Shown piece by piece: positions 11,565 to 23,691 of a DNA stretch of 38,419 bases (the first letter of the stretch is position 1; each line of letters begins with the position of its first letter). This stretch comes from Trichinella spiralis. Taxonomy: Eukaryota; Nematoda; Enoplea; Trichinellida; Trichinellidae. The stretch is from the NCBI GenBank assembly GCA_000181795.3, contig CM012955.1:258811-297229 (forward strand), given 5' to 3'. A program made the position numbers and the translations under genes. Under the pieces are notes generated by a model. It did no database searches. It worked only from the letters and a program-made list of their open reading frames with translations, and was not told the DNA's origin.

Positions 11565-14500
11565 TTACAACCGGCTTCGGCAAGGCTGAATTATACCTTC
11601 CAAACTCATGATGGAAAATCGATGTTCTCTCGAATTCTGTTGAGCCATAACTTGCAGCTGTTCTAAATTCGGATCCAACGTTACAGCATGTGCAAAGTTT
11701 ACCATAGCACTGTGCGGTTCATTCATTTCTTTGTAAACCTACAGAATAAAAATGATTTTTTTACACTTCTGTCGTGGGAAAAATATTTCGCTGCATTCTA
11801 TACGCTTTAGCAAAACTGATCCCCTTACTCTGCCAAGCAAAAAGTAGACTATCGGTTCACTGGGTATTATACGTTTCAAATCCATCAGTTCTTTCTGGGC
11901 CATCTTGAACTTTCTCATAGACATGTAAAACACCGCTCTTGTAAAACGACAAAATGTATTATTCGGTGCAATTTTCAAAGTATAATTCAAAATTTGTCCT
12001 GCCATTCTCTTTCTACCACGAGCTTCTAACACCTTCAACAAGCTTATCAACTGCTAAAACCGTAACAACAACAATAATAATCACACAATTCTTACTAAGC
12101 TCAAATAACAAACAATGGACGGAGATTTTGGGTTGAGACTCAACGAACGAAGCAAATATGCCTCGGCGTTTTCCATGTCTTGCGATCTGAAGGCAACATA
12201 ACCTAAGGAAAACCTGCAATATCCATTCAAATTATGCACAGACAAAATTATTATTAAATCGAAGATAAAACAAATATTATGCGAACCAAGGAGAGTGATG
12301 CCGTGGACGGAGTCTCAAAGCTTCTTTGAAATAGTGATCAGCTTGATCAGTATCGTCCAAAGCTGACCATTCGTGACCAAGCAGTATGTGTCCATAGAAA
12401 TAATGCTTGTCTAGCTAAAATTGAAATAAAACATATTTTATGAATAGAGATAAAAGAAAACAACAACAATTTAAATCACATGCAAAGAAAAAAAATGGAA
12501 CAATGCATACTTCTAATGCGCGTTCAAGACACTGAATTGCCAATTCATGACGTTTTTTTAAGCTGCATGCATTTCCAAGCACTGCCCATGTCTTAAGAGA
12601 AAAGACAAAATTGAAAATGGAATAGATATGTTAAAATAAAATTAATATTACATGTGGATCATCATAGGCTGTATTAAGCATATCACAACACAAGAATGCA
12701 ATGCTTGATTCTCGACGCAAATACCACAATGCAGTACTGTAATAATCAATATCATCCGTCAAATGCGGATACTCACGATGATACATTTCATAATAGTAAA
12801 CAGCCTAAAAATAGTAAAAGAAACGCACAAAAAAAAAGTTCAAAAGAAAAACAAACTGCAAAATATCATATAAATAAATGACAAGAAACCTCTTTGTAAT
12901 TCGACTCTTCTAAATATGTTCTCGCGACTGCTCGCAACGCCGCAGGACAAATTCGTAGCTCACGTCGCAATTTGTAATATCTGTTGTGAGCCTCTTCGAA
13001 ATGATAATTAGCCAAAGCAACTTCAATCTCCATCACCAGACAATATGTTTCAGCTAACAAACGGATGTCTGCAATAATAATAATAATTATTATTATTATT
13101 ATTATACGTAAAGTAATAGAATAAAACAAAAATACCGTAATGCAATTTCTTTTTTTCACAGTTTTCAATCACATTTCTGCGCATCTCGTCAGATAAAGAA
13201 GCCTTAATTAATGTGGACAGCTCAGAACATACAAGCACAAACGGCTTCGGTGCTTCTTTTTTCAATTTCGACGGACTCTGCGTTCGCACGCTATTATTTG
13301 CATTGCTCAAATCTTCCGTTGGTGGATTGACATCTTTTGTATTGTTTGAATTCTTGAAATTGCACAACAAATTACCATATCACAAATAAACAAGCCAAAT
13401 TTAGTAATAATACAAACCTCCCTTACAACCAACGGATCAACAACTTGTTCTAGAGTGTAACGGACCTTGCGTGATGTAGTTTTTCGTTTCTTCCTGCCTT
13501 TTCCACCATGTCGGCCGGAACAAAGATTCGCCGGCTTCAACTGACGCCATGGAGATACATATTTCGGTGGTGAACATTCCATATCACTTTCTTCTTCTTC
13601 TTCTTCTTCATCAGAAATATCGAATTCACAACGAGGAATAAGCATTGAATATGGAATTGTGCTCAGTTTCAATCGTTGGGAAAACAACGGATCTTGACCA
13701 ATCTGAACAACAAAAACCCACAATCACGGCACTGTGTATTCGCATTTGAAAACTGTCTTGGAAATTTTAATCAAAAAAATATTAATACCATTTCAGCTCT
13801 CCATAAAAGTTGCAAATCGTCGAGTCGGGTGCGTTCTTTTTTAATTGAAGGAAAAAAATTGATTGGTTGAAAATCACGCCTCAAATGCAATAAGCCACGA
13901 AGCGATGTAAACAAATATGGACATTTCTTCAACGCGTTCCGGTGATTGCTTAGCGCCGACATCGGCTGCGATCTGTTGCTGTTGTTATAAAAAAAATTAC
14001 AATAAAAATCATCATGAACATTTACAGTACATCCTGAACTCACCACTGCATGAAAGCAAGCATGGAACTCGCAAATGCACCGATCAGGCTAGAATCTCCA
14101 GCGACTTGGGAAAGAGCAATCACCGCTTTATCCCATTTGTCTTGCTTAGCAAAATAGCATCGACCAAGCAAATATTTCAACCTGGTCGAAGTTATCAATT
14201 TACTATTTATCAAGTTGATTGCCATATCAAATTTCCCGGCTCGTACATAACAAGACGCAAGCAAAAACAGCGCATCTTCAGTTTTATCTGAAAATATTCA
14301 CCAAAAAAAAACAAATAAGCAAATGTGAAAATTTCAACGGATCACTTTTCAAGTTTCAAAAATATTAAAATTCAAAAAATAGACATGGAAACGCACCCTG
14401 AACAAATTGAAAATTTATTTATTATCTGTCATTAATCGTATATATTTATTCTTCCTCTGGAAAAACAATTTATCTCTTTTAACTGCCATTAAAAATCAAT

Positions 14501-15361
14501 AAGCGCAGCAATTCATTCATGCGTGAATGCAACAATTTGTTGTTCAAGTAAATGTTACTTTTTCAAACAATGAAATTGTATGAAAGTTTCGCTTAAAGGC
14601 AAAAAAATTGAAACACACTCGCGTATTAAACGTACAAACAAAGCTATTTTCAAATATAGTAGGCGTAAAGAAAACTATATTTAATAACAATGAAATAACT
14701 TAGCGTGAAAAATGAAACACGGAAGTTGATGTGTTCTATTCAATTACCTTTGTTATGACGTTTCACAAAACTAATTTCCACAAAATCCCTTGCATATTGA
14801 AATTGTAATTAACCTTCGCATAAAGTGGAGTGTGAAGTTACAAATATGCGACAGGATAAATTAAGAGAAATACAACTGTTCAGAAAAATACGGATACTTC
14901 AAGTAAATTGACGCTCTTAAATGTAAAAAAATGAACAAAACGAACTGCAAAGAAAACAATAAATAAGCAAACGCTTGATTGCTGTCGAGAAAATGCTGTA
15001 GAAAATATGCCTTTTTGAATTATTTACAAGAAGAAAACTTTCTAGATTAAGTACTGCTCAGTGATTATTGAAAAATGAACAAGTTCAAAACTAATTTCCC
15101 GCCTGTCAAAGTTCTCAAACCATTAAAATCACACTAATCTGATAATAAGCTACATCACATGAAAAAATGCCTCAAAACAAATTTTCAGAAAAAAGAACTT
15201 TTAAAATATTTACCAATGGAATGGAAAAACTCTGCTGCTTCAATGGCATCGTCGTACATGTAGTATTCCAACAGAGTGTGCACCATTTCCTTTAAACGAC
15301 AAAATGAGCAACTAATAGAACAAAAATTCTAAATTACCGGTATAGTTTTAATGTCCTCCAT
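11565..15361 (-). CDS. CDC27: Anaphase-promoting complex subunit CDC27/APC3
   Basis: Thirteen exons in gene order: 15361-15338, 15289-15214, 14287-14044, 13978-13789, 13702-13418, 13352-13136, 13068-12890, 12804-12652, 12591-12511, 12414-12287, 12213-12096, 12050-11829, 11738-11565. All phases agree and give 696 residues (human about 824). CDC27 is a TPR scaffold of the APC/C ubiquitin ligase and helps recruit the co-activators CDC20 and CDH1. The N-terminal TPR block shows EDALFLLASCYVRAGKF. A low-complexity linker holds a DEEEEEEES acidic run and a basic GRKKRK. The C-terminal TPR superhelix carries YYSTALWYLRRE, GHILLGHEW-like and APNNTFCRFTRA segments matching vertebrate CDC27. The shorter length comes mainly from the linker. 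An AG acceptor-like site stands 18 bases before the ATG. Intron 2 is the longest, at 926 bases. Confidence 0.95.
13073..13105. repeat. (ATT)n microsatellite in a CDC27 intron
   Basis: About ten AAT/ATT units just before the acceptor of a CDC27 exon. Read on the minus strand they abut the TGCAG acceptor of the exon at 13068. Confidence 0.85.
14288..15213 (-). other. CDC27 intron 2, 926 bases
   Basis: Bounded by a donor after CCATTG and a TTTTCAG acceptor on the minus strand. I see no exon, RNA gene or repeat inside it. It is by far the longest intron of this gene; most others are under 100 bases. Confidence 0.7.
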
Positions 15362-17159
15362 ATCTGACAACAGATTCTACGCAAAGTTAAAACACATTAA
15401 TAATGTGTCATTCTACAATATGTTTTAAAGATTGCCAAGTCTTATTTCAATACAGTAAAACGGAAATTATAATAAATATTATTATTTTCATTATTATAAA
15501 ATTGGAATAACATTAAAAATATGAATAATTTTCATTAATTTCATAATTTAATACAAACAATGAATCAACCATGAATTCAATAAAGCTGTAACCTACTTTA
15601 AGGGATAACTTAAACTGAGATTTTGATATTTTATTGCTGTTTTTTCTATCACCCTGAGTTTTGTTCACGCTACGTTATTCAGAATTGCATATTAAATAAG
15701 CAAATTCTTAGTTTAGCACAAATCAGCCTTGTAATTTTAAATTTTAAATTCACTTCCGTAATAGACTTCAAATTCTTGTTCAGGTTCGTTATTTACTAAA
15801 GTTTATAAAAAAATAAATGTTATTTCAAAAGTTACATAATATTATGAAAACTTGAAGAATTTTACTTATTATAACGCAATTATAAAATCACATTGCTTAA
15901 CTCGGTACATGTAAGCAAACGTTAAACTATAACACAATTGAATTTTATTTTCAATACAAATTTTATTAAAAATTATTTATCAAATGTAATATGATTCAAA
16001 TAGGTGATAAATTTTTCGAATACAGTATAATAAGTTAAAGATAAATTTACAGCATAATGATTAAAAAGGAATTAAAAAATCAATCGCTGTTGCTGTATTT
16101 ATATCAATGAAATTAACTTTAAAAATTTTATTCAGATATTATTTTAGATTTATTAATGAACCAAAAATTTAAAAAATGTGTTTTTTATAAATTCAATACT
16201 TTAACTTGAAAAGTGAACTTGATTTTTTGATGACTGTAGCTGCATTAATATTTTCGCTTTTTTGTGTGTGCAAAGACTTTTTCTTATAAGTAAGTAATTT
16301 TTTTTACAAAAGTAAGGCTTTATCTATTTAAATATGCATATATGATTCTAGCTGAAAAGAAATTGATTTGATTCATATCTGATCAGAATTCAACATGTTG
16401 ACAAACTGAAGAATTGTCAAATAAATACAACATATCAGAAACGTAGTGCGTAGATTAGCTTTTTCTGAAAATAAATATAGCTCATTTTAGGTTAGGTTCA
16501 AAGTTGTCAATTTCATTCTATTTTATATAGTCAGTATTGTCAGTGGTTTCTACATTAAACAAATCATGCTTCCACAAATAATAGTGAACTGAAAAGTTGT
16601 TCATATCTTCATTAGCTACTGTTTTTATGTAATTGCGTGGAATTTGCATCATCAATCTTTTTTCACGTTTTTAAATCTAAAAAAGTATTTATAATTTATA
16701 TTTTTTTAAATTAAGATGTTAAACTAAACAATTTACATAATTCAGATGCGACATTTATAAGTAAGTGTTCCATTTCCAAAAGTCTGCACAGATTATGACA
16801 GTTTTATTTTTTACTAATCAAAGCATGTATAGGTACTTAATTGAAATTCATTAGGTTATCATTTCTAAAACGATAACATGTTTATCAAAGATATTTATAG
16901 GACTATTGTAGCGATGAATAATATATACTGATTTTTTGTTTTGAAGTTTCCTGTCACATATTAGCACGAAAAATTATTAAAATAAGTCTGTTTTTGTTAT
17001 TACGAAAAGTAAATTAATACATAATAAGTTAGTTGTCCATACTGGACAAGTTAGCAATAAGTTTAATTTATTTTCAACAACTTATGGAAGGAAGATGGTT
17101 TTTCTTTGTATTTTTATTGATCTTTTATATGGATGTTTTTTTAGCAAAATTGACCAGAA
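15362..17159. other. Divergent intergenic region between CDC27 and INTS5
   Basis: 1.8 kb of A/T-rich DNA that must contain the promoters of both genes. I see no recognisable coding exon. A T-rich tract ending in TTTTTTTAG at about 17153 lies just before the INTS5 ATG and may be a cis- or trans-splice acceptor. Confidence 0.55.
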
Positions 17160-20100
17160 ATGAATAGCAGAGTAGAGTTGAGGGTAACGTGTATCTTTGT
17201 TCTCTGTTGAATTGCTAATAATAATTGTTCAATGTAGATTATAAGACGATTCTTATACGTTGCGAGCTCAATGCCAAATATTCACGGTATATCTAGTCGT
17301 TGGGCATCAGTTGCGTTAAGAGATATGATACTGCCTACAGTGTACTTGATGGAGCATTTGGTTTCTTACAGGTATGTGTGTATGAGTTTGCAGCGACATT
17401 ATTCAGAACTGGATATAATTTTTGTATCTTCTTGTTAGAAAAATTTTATTAAATGAAATTGTCAGTTTGTTTTTACAGATAAATAACAGTGTTGTAAAAC
17501 GCACAGCGTATTAAGTTTATGTGCATAGTACAGTGTGTTTTGTTTTTTTCTTTTTAATTTTCGTGGTGTTTTGAGAATAATTTTCTTGTTGTTTTCATCA
17601 TAGGCATGCTGTGTTAGATTTTCTGTCCAGTTTGCTTCATGAAAATATGCTTTTCGATATTTTCCAAATCCGCTGCGCACACTTTGGTATTGAATTGCGT
17701 TTGATTGATTAGTATTGATTTGCTTGATCGAGAAAAAAAAAGTTTTTCAGCCCTCCCCCAGACACGTGGTCATACAAGGGAGTCACTTTGTAGACTGATT
17801 TGGAGTCTGAACAATGCGATCGTCAGAAAGAGCAAACGTGGTGCTGCGGAAATTTTCAAGGTAATTTCCACCGTATATACTGGAGTTGGGGTAATAATTT
17901 GCAATTCTAGTGGGCATTGAAATTGTCCGTGGAGATGAGCCTGCGAAATTACCGACGTATCTATATGACATTGCGCACAAATAAACGGAGCAGAGTGATA
18001 AAATTTTTTCTGAATTGCACTGCCGGCAAATGGATGATCAAATTGTTGTCCTGGTGTCTCCACGAACTTTTGCCCGTCGATTCGAAAAAGTACCTCACAA
18101 TGCTGTACGATATGGGCATGTCGCACGGTGGTCGTTGCATTTGGATACTCTGCGGCATGGCGTAAGTACATTTGCAAATTATTAATTCACCATCCTCATC
18201 ATCATCATTTTCTTCTTCAATGCATCATTTATTTATTGCATTTTTAAAGGGTTCGATTTCCATTGGTGTTTTTCAATTATTTATTTAAAAACGACGTGGA
18301 GAAGTTTTGGTCCGTGGTCAGGGAGTACAAGCGACGCTTTTCGTCGCGTTCGTCGAGCAGACGTTGTATACAGTTTTGCAGAGAACGAATGCGGTCCGTC
18401 ATGCGCAACACCAGAATTTACGGCGCCATTATCAAGAGCATGAATCCCGAAGTTACGAGTAAAATGACTCGCTATTTCAGCGTAAGTTTTCCTCTTCACA
18501 GTTCTACTCATACTCAAATGATTTATGCTAATATTGTTGGAGAAAAAACTACCCACTGAAAATGACAATTTCTGTATTGTTTTTGCACCATCAGTAGGGG
18601 TATTTTTTTCTTTTTTAGAGAGGCATGTGGGCAGAAGGAAATAAGCCAGCTCGTGAATTTCCATTTCTGTTTCGACTTTGCGTTTGTTCTCCTCGTGTAG
18701 CAAGTTTTCTGGTGGTGCAGTTTCTCCGTGGAAATAGGCGCAGTTCGTTGAATTATTTTTTTATTCTGTGTTTTTTGCTTACTTCAAAAATTCAATCAAC
18801 CGGCATCAATTTTCAGTAATGCCTCCACAGTTGTGTCGCGCTGAAAAATGTCTGTCCTATGTTCCGGAACTTATAATTTACGGCCTGTCGAAGTAGACAA
18901 TTATTTTATTTTTCTTATTTAAATTTCCTTTCATGTTGCTTGTTGTTGTTGTTTTCATTTTCAGACCTCTGGATGTTTATTGCCGTACGATAATGGCCAT
19001 TAAAAATAAATATCGGGAAGCAGTTTTGGAGAGCCTCTGGCAATATGCTTTTACTAAAAATCGCAGTGAGTGTATTTGATACTTTTTGAGAACGTATTCG
19101 ATAATTGATTGATTGTAAAATGGATGTTTGAAAATTTGCATCAAATCGATGTGTATTGTATTGTTTATGTTTATTTTTTTTTCAGATGATGATTCGTCTA
19201 TGAAATTGTTCAGAAAGAGATGTCTTGATTTGACGGTAAATATTTGAATGTCCACTGTTATTTGTGTTATTTTTTTTATCAGATTAATTAGTTTCATTTT
19301 TAAGTATCAAATTCTGCTTCACAATTGTCGATACAACAAGCGCCGTCGGTGTAAACGAAAGTCCGGTAGGTCATTTCGGTTCAAATATGTTTCACGGTAT
19401 ACACTGTTGGACAAGGTGATTTCTACTCCTAAGACGGTATTGTCGGGCATGGTTTCGAGAAATTGCTCTCAGTAACGCCGGAGAACAACATGTTGAAAAT
19501 TTGATCAATTATTGTATTTCCCATTTTTTTTCCAGGAGGACATTTTTCCTACAATGTGCAGTTGGTGTCAGCTATGTCAAGGGTCCAGTAGCAATGAGCG
19601 AATATTTGAATTATATTTTGTTCACATCAACCCATCCATATCAGGTTTATCATTGTTTGAATATTGTTGTTGTTGTTGTTGCTTTTTAAATATTTTTTCA
19701 ATTTTGTTCAATTCAGTTGGCAGGATTTTTTAAACTTTGCAAAATGGTACCAAGGAATGTCAACGAAGCGATCCGACTTTTGATGAGAACTCGCCAACAT
19801 GTGATTGAAACGAAATTTCCAATTTTTTCCTGCAGATTCCCAGCGGAGGTGATGTGCAGCCGCTGGGCCATTAACATGCGCAAAGTGATAAAAGCGGACA
19901 AAATGCTTGCAAAACGTCGCCGACCGATCATGCCCAGGCATGCCATGATTGTCAAATGAATTTTTATTTTTTTTTACTTGTCCTTCATTATTATTTTTTA
20001 ATTTCAGAATTGGCAAAGCCATATTATCGAATTATGTTCCGTTTGCGTTGAATTTGATAAGCATGGCATTGGAGGATTATGGAAGTTGGGCTGTGGATGC

Positions 20101-22054
20101 TCTGCTGTTGCTGGGAAAACCGCCCAAGTTGAACTCCGTAGAGATATTTAAAATAATTAGAAAACTCTGCGAGACGGCTTGCACTTTGTTGATTCACCAT
20201 TTTGGTAAATTGAATTTTGTTTTCGTAAATTCAATTTTAATTTTTATACTTCTATTTCATTCAGACAATAGTGCAGTCATGAAGTCGTACGGTAAACTTT
20301 GCGAGTATTTTGGCATGTTCGTTCGAAGTCAGTATTTTTATGCCAGAATGATAGCCATTGCATTTTTGATTCGCACTGCCAAGCCTGAAGTAGATAAATT
20401 TGCATTGGGGGAAAAAGAACTGAAAGCAGAAATTACCAGAACCGCTTCGAAGTTGAATGTACGTGGGCAATTGTTGAAATATTATTACAAAAAAAATCCA
20501 GCCATGTTGGACCGTAAATCTTTTATGCCATTTTCTGAAGCAAGCGGTGCCATAGCTTGTACTGCGCCCCTGGTATATATATCTATATTTGTTTTTTCTG
20601 GCTACTGATTTTTACTTTGTTTATTAATTTATTATCCTGAATGTTGTAGATTTGGAATGCGAAACAAAGTCTCAAACTGTGCAGGCTGTTCGATAAACTT
20701 TGTATTGAACGTGTGCGAAAAAAAAGGGGAATTAAATATAGCTTGGTAGCTTGCAAACAGCTGGCGAAAAATTTGTCTTCTTGTTGGCGTGGTGAAAGAT
20801 TTCCAAATAGCAGCCGTTTTCCGACGAAATACCAATACGTTTGCCTTGACATTGAAATGTTCTACTCTTATTATTATTATTATCATAAAAATTATTGTTC
20901 AACTTTTTTTCTCTTCCATTTCAGTTATGTTGCATACAAGAAGGAACTTCAGAAGTATCCATTCTTGTTCGATTTGTTGATGCTTGTATCTGAAGGTAAC
21001 TGACTGGCTCATGACTTTTTTCAAATTATTAATCCAATAATTGCATAAACTTTATTTTGCTATTTATTTTCAGCTTATCCTTGCTTGTGGTATTGTTTTT
21101 CCATACTGAAGGGCTTGTTTTACATGTGCATCGCAGAAGTGGAAGGTTGTTTGTCCAAAAAATCCAGACTGGAGAATAGTTTGCTGATGCGTTTAGAATT
21201 GATAATGCTTTTATTTATGAAAGTAAGTCCTTTTATTTTTTTTTGTTTTTTATTGTCTTTATAATAAAGTATAAAGTTTAAAAAATAAATTCACCGAAAC
21301 GTTTATATAAAATGAAAAGCATATTAGAAATATGGAAAAGTTCAAAAGTGTTGTTCTAACAAGCGGACCAGCTTTTCGTCCATGACTTGCTTATTTTTGA
21401 CGAAACAGAAACTGAATGAGTGGTTAAATAGGATTTTGTTTGTTTTTAAGGGGAAAATGCTGCCACCCCCGTTGTGCTACGTAATGGGACTTCAGGAAGA
21501 TTTGGAATTGTCTTATTTTTTCAACGTTTTGGTCAACGTCTGGGATTATTTGGCGGTGAGAATTTTCTGTTGAAAAAAAAGACACCAATAATAACAATAA
21601 TAATTATTATTAATTCATTTTTTACAATTATTGCAGACTATTGTTCCTACCGTCAAACAAATTGACCAACTCTTTGAGCAAGAGTTGAAAAATCCGGGAA
21701 GCACTGTTCCGTTTCGAGGTTCGTTTGCTTGTTCAACTTGTTTCTGTTCAGTTTCCATTTTTTCCTCTCAAAATCGAATCATTATTCATCAATTACACTT
21801 TTTTTCTGTTTAGAATAATTTTGATAATTATGTAAATTAATTGAGCACCGGTTGATTCTGTTTCATACATAACTTTGACTAAACCAACAAAATAGTGGCA
21901 ACTTTTTTTTTCATTTCTTCGACGAGTGATTTTTCTTTTTTTTTCTTACATTTTAGGTAACATGAAAGGTGCACTGGAATTTTTGGAATATGTGTGCATT
22001 TTTAACATGGAAAAGCTTGGTCCTATATATGCAAAATTCATTGATACTTCATAA
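17160..22054 (+). CDS. INTS5: Integrator complex subunit 5
   Basis: Twenty-one exons: 17160-17183, 17238-17371, 17604-17686, 17751-17860, 17911-18161, 18250-18481, 18619-18727, 18817-18892, 18965-19065, 19186-19235, 19305-19471, 19536-19644, 19717-19937, 20008-20204, 20265-20572, 20650-20858, 20925-20995, 21074-21222, 21451-21555, 21637-21718, 21957-22054. These give 961 residues (human about 1019). INTS5 is a helical-repeat scaffold in the phosphatase module of Integrator, which processes snRNA 3' ends and ends paused transcription in the nucleus. Recognition rests on the C-terminal third: PFLFDLLMLVSEAYPCLWYC matches human LLFELLKLV...CYC, and LPPPLCYVMGL matches LLPPAL. The segment WILCGMAVRFP matches WVVAHIGSSFP. 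Three junctions are less sure: a GC donor at 19938, and weak donors at 18728 and 20859. The N-terminus lacks about 40 residues of the human protein, so an upstream exon may be missing. Confidence 0.85.
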
Positions 22055-22246
22055 TATAAAATTCAGCTTTCAATATCCATCATTTTATTAGTTTCACCCT
22101 TTTTAAAAATTATTTACTTTAATTGAATTTAAATCCATCTATGTGAAGTATCATTTGAGCAGTTTTCTAGAACCAATAGTTTGCCGCTTTTACAGTGAGA
22201 ATAATAATATTGAATAATTATTATTTGTGTATTTGATACTTCAATT

Positions 22247-22272
22247 TCTTCTTCTTCTTCTTCTTCTTCTTC
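22247..22272 (+). repeat. (CTT)n microsatellite
   Basis: About nine CTT units in the 3' flank of INTS5. Confidence 0.9.
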
Positions 22273-22539
22273 ATTGTCTTCTATGTCTTCTTTCTTGAAA
22301 ATGATTCTTATTAGCAGTAATTTCTTTTTTTTTTTCAAAAATTTACTTTAAATATTTGAAATTGGACATTTTTGTGAAGAAAGTTTGATGATCATTTTAA
22401 AGCTTAAACGTGTTGGACGATCATTCAAACAACTTTGCTTTTTGAAAATGGAAAAATTGCCTCCACTATTATCTTTCAGAAGGTATTTATAATTTTCTTT
22501 TATCACTTGTTAAATATAATTGTTTTAGATGTGAATAAA

Positions 22540-22638
22540 ATGAAAATTCCAGTGGAAAACGAGATATACTATTTATTACGAGCAGGCGTGTACAACAAAG
22601 CAACAGTGTTATTAAAACTAGCTGAAGAACAGAGATAA
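22540..22638 (+). CDS. Short coding-like segment, 32 codons, unknown
   Basis: The frame begins with ATG after a TTGTTTTAG acceptor (22527) and ends in TAA. The peptide (VENEIYYLLRAGVYNKAT...) looks like a helical repeat fragment; IYYLLR followed by G is reminiscent of Nup93/Nic96, but that is a guess. A possible preceding exon ends in a GTATTT donor near 22480, yet its frame has no start codon. It could be a small gene, a gene remnant, or chance. Confidence 0.2.
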   Translation: MKIPVENEIYYLLRAGVYNKATVLLKLAEEQR

Positions 22639-23538
22639 TAATTTCGAACAGGAGACAGCAAATGAAAATTTGTCCGCTATTTTAACTGCAGTGCACTTTT
22701 AGCAGAAACGTGTAATTTTTATTATACTGGACTTTTTCATGTAGAAAATTCATTCTTTGAAACTCTCTATATACATGCATACCTACAACTAACTCTGCAT
22801 ACCGACCGGTTGGCTGGACAACTATTTTTATTGCGTAAAATTCTATAACGTTCTACTCGAAATTCAATTCAAATTGTTTGGAACGGCAACTTTATTTTAT
22901 TCAAAAGTTGGTTTGCATTTCGTCCGGTAAGTTTAAATAACATTCTGTGTTCTATTGATAAAATTTAATAGAAACAAAAAAAATAACAATAAAATCCAGG
23001 ATTGCAATGTATATTTATTTTTGGTTTAAATTAAACGTTTTTTACATTAAAATTCTTATTCAGAAAACTTTAAACCGAATTATGGCACGTGTAAATTTGA
23101 ACAGCAGCTCATTGTAGTAAACGTTGGAACGGAATTGCAGTCGACTGCAGCTTAATCGTATTTCCTGGTTGAGGTATTTATTCTGCAAACGGTAGGTGCA
23201 GTCATGACGCAACGATAAAAGCGTCTTAAATTGTAAAATGATACATGAATGACAGTTTAATTATTCATCTTAAACATTGTTTTCTTGTTTGATTGAAGCA
23301 ACAACATCCGCATTCATTATATATATACATCGTTTTCTTTCTGATATACTTTTTCATTCCGTTCTCTGTAATCAGTTATTGGATATATATATATATATTA
23401 GTTGCATCATCAGTTCCACTTGTTTTCTGCGGGGCTGTCGTTTCTCTTATTTTGTTTAGAATAGAACCATTTTATCGGTGGAGTGGTTGATACGAAAGTG
23501 ACAACCATTGGTGCTGACCTTATTCTGTCAACACATGC

Positions 23539-23548
23539 TATATAAAAT
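23539..23548 (+). promoter_or_regulatory. TATA-like box before the ZIP gene
   Basis: TATATAAAAT about 145 bases before the ZIP start codon. The position would allow a start site near 23570 and a short 5' UTR. This is inferred from sequence only. Confidence 0.3.
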
Positions 23549-23691
23549 ATCACTTTACAAACTAGCCTAGTTTTTTCCCATCATACACTGACAAAGACGA
23601 ATTTGTCATTCTCTTGCTAATTGCTGTGAGGTTTCATTTCAATTTTTTGAGGTACCACAAGATTGTTTCGTTTTGCCACTTTTTGATCAAC

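Larger units (their letters stand above)
22055..23691. other. Intergenic region between INTS5 and the ZIP gene
   Basis: This holds a (CTT)n run at 22247-22272, one small coding-like segment at 22540-22638, and the ZIP promoter region. The rest is featureless A/T-rich DNA. Confidence 0.5.

Noticed and set aside
18249-18262. GGTTCGATTTCC resembling a tRNA B box
   Set aside because: It lies at the start of an INTS5 coding exon and has no A box or cloverleaf around it.
18281-18703. 140-codon minus-strand frame
   Set aside because: Antisense shadow of INTS5 exons 6 and 7, whose plus-strand translation fits the family.
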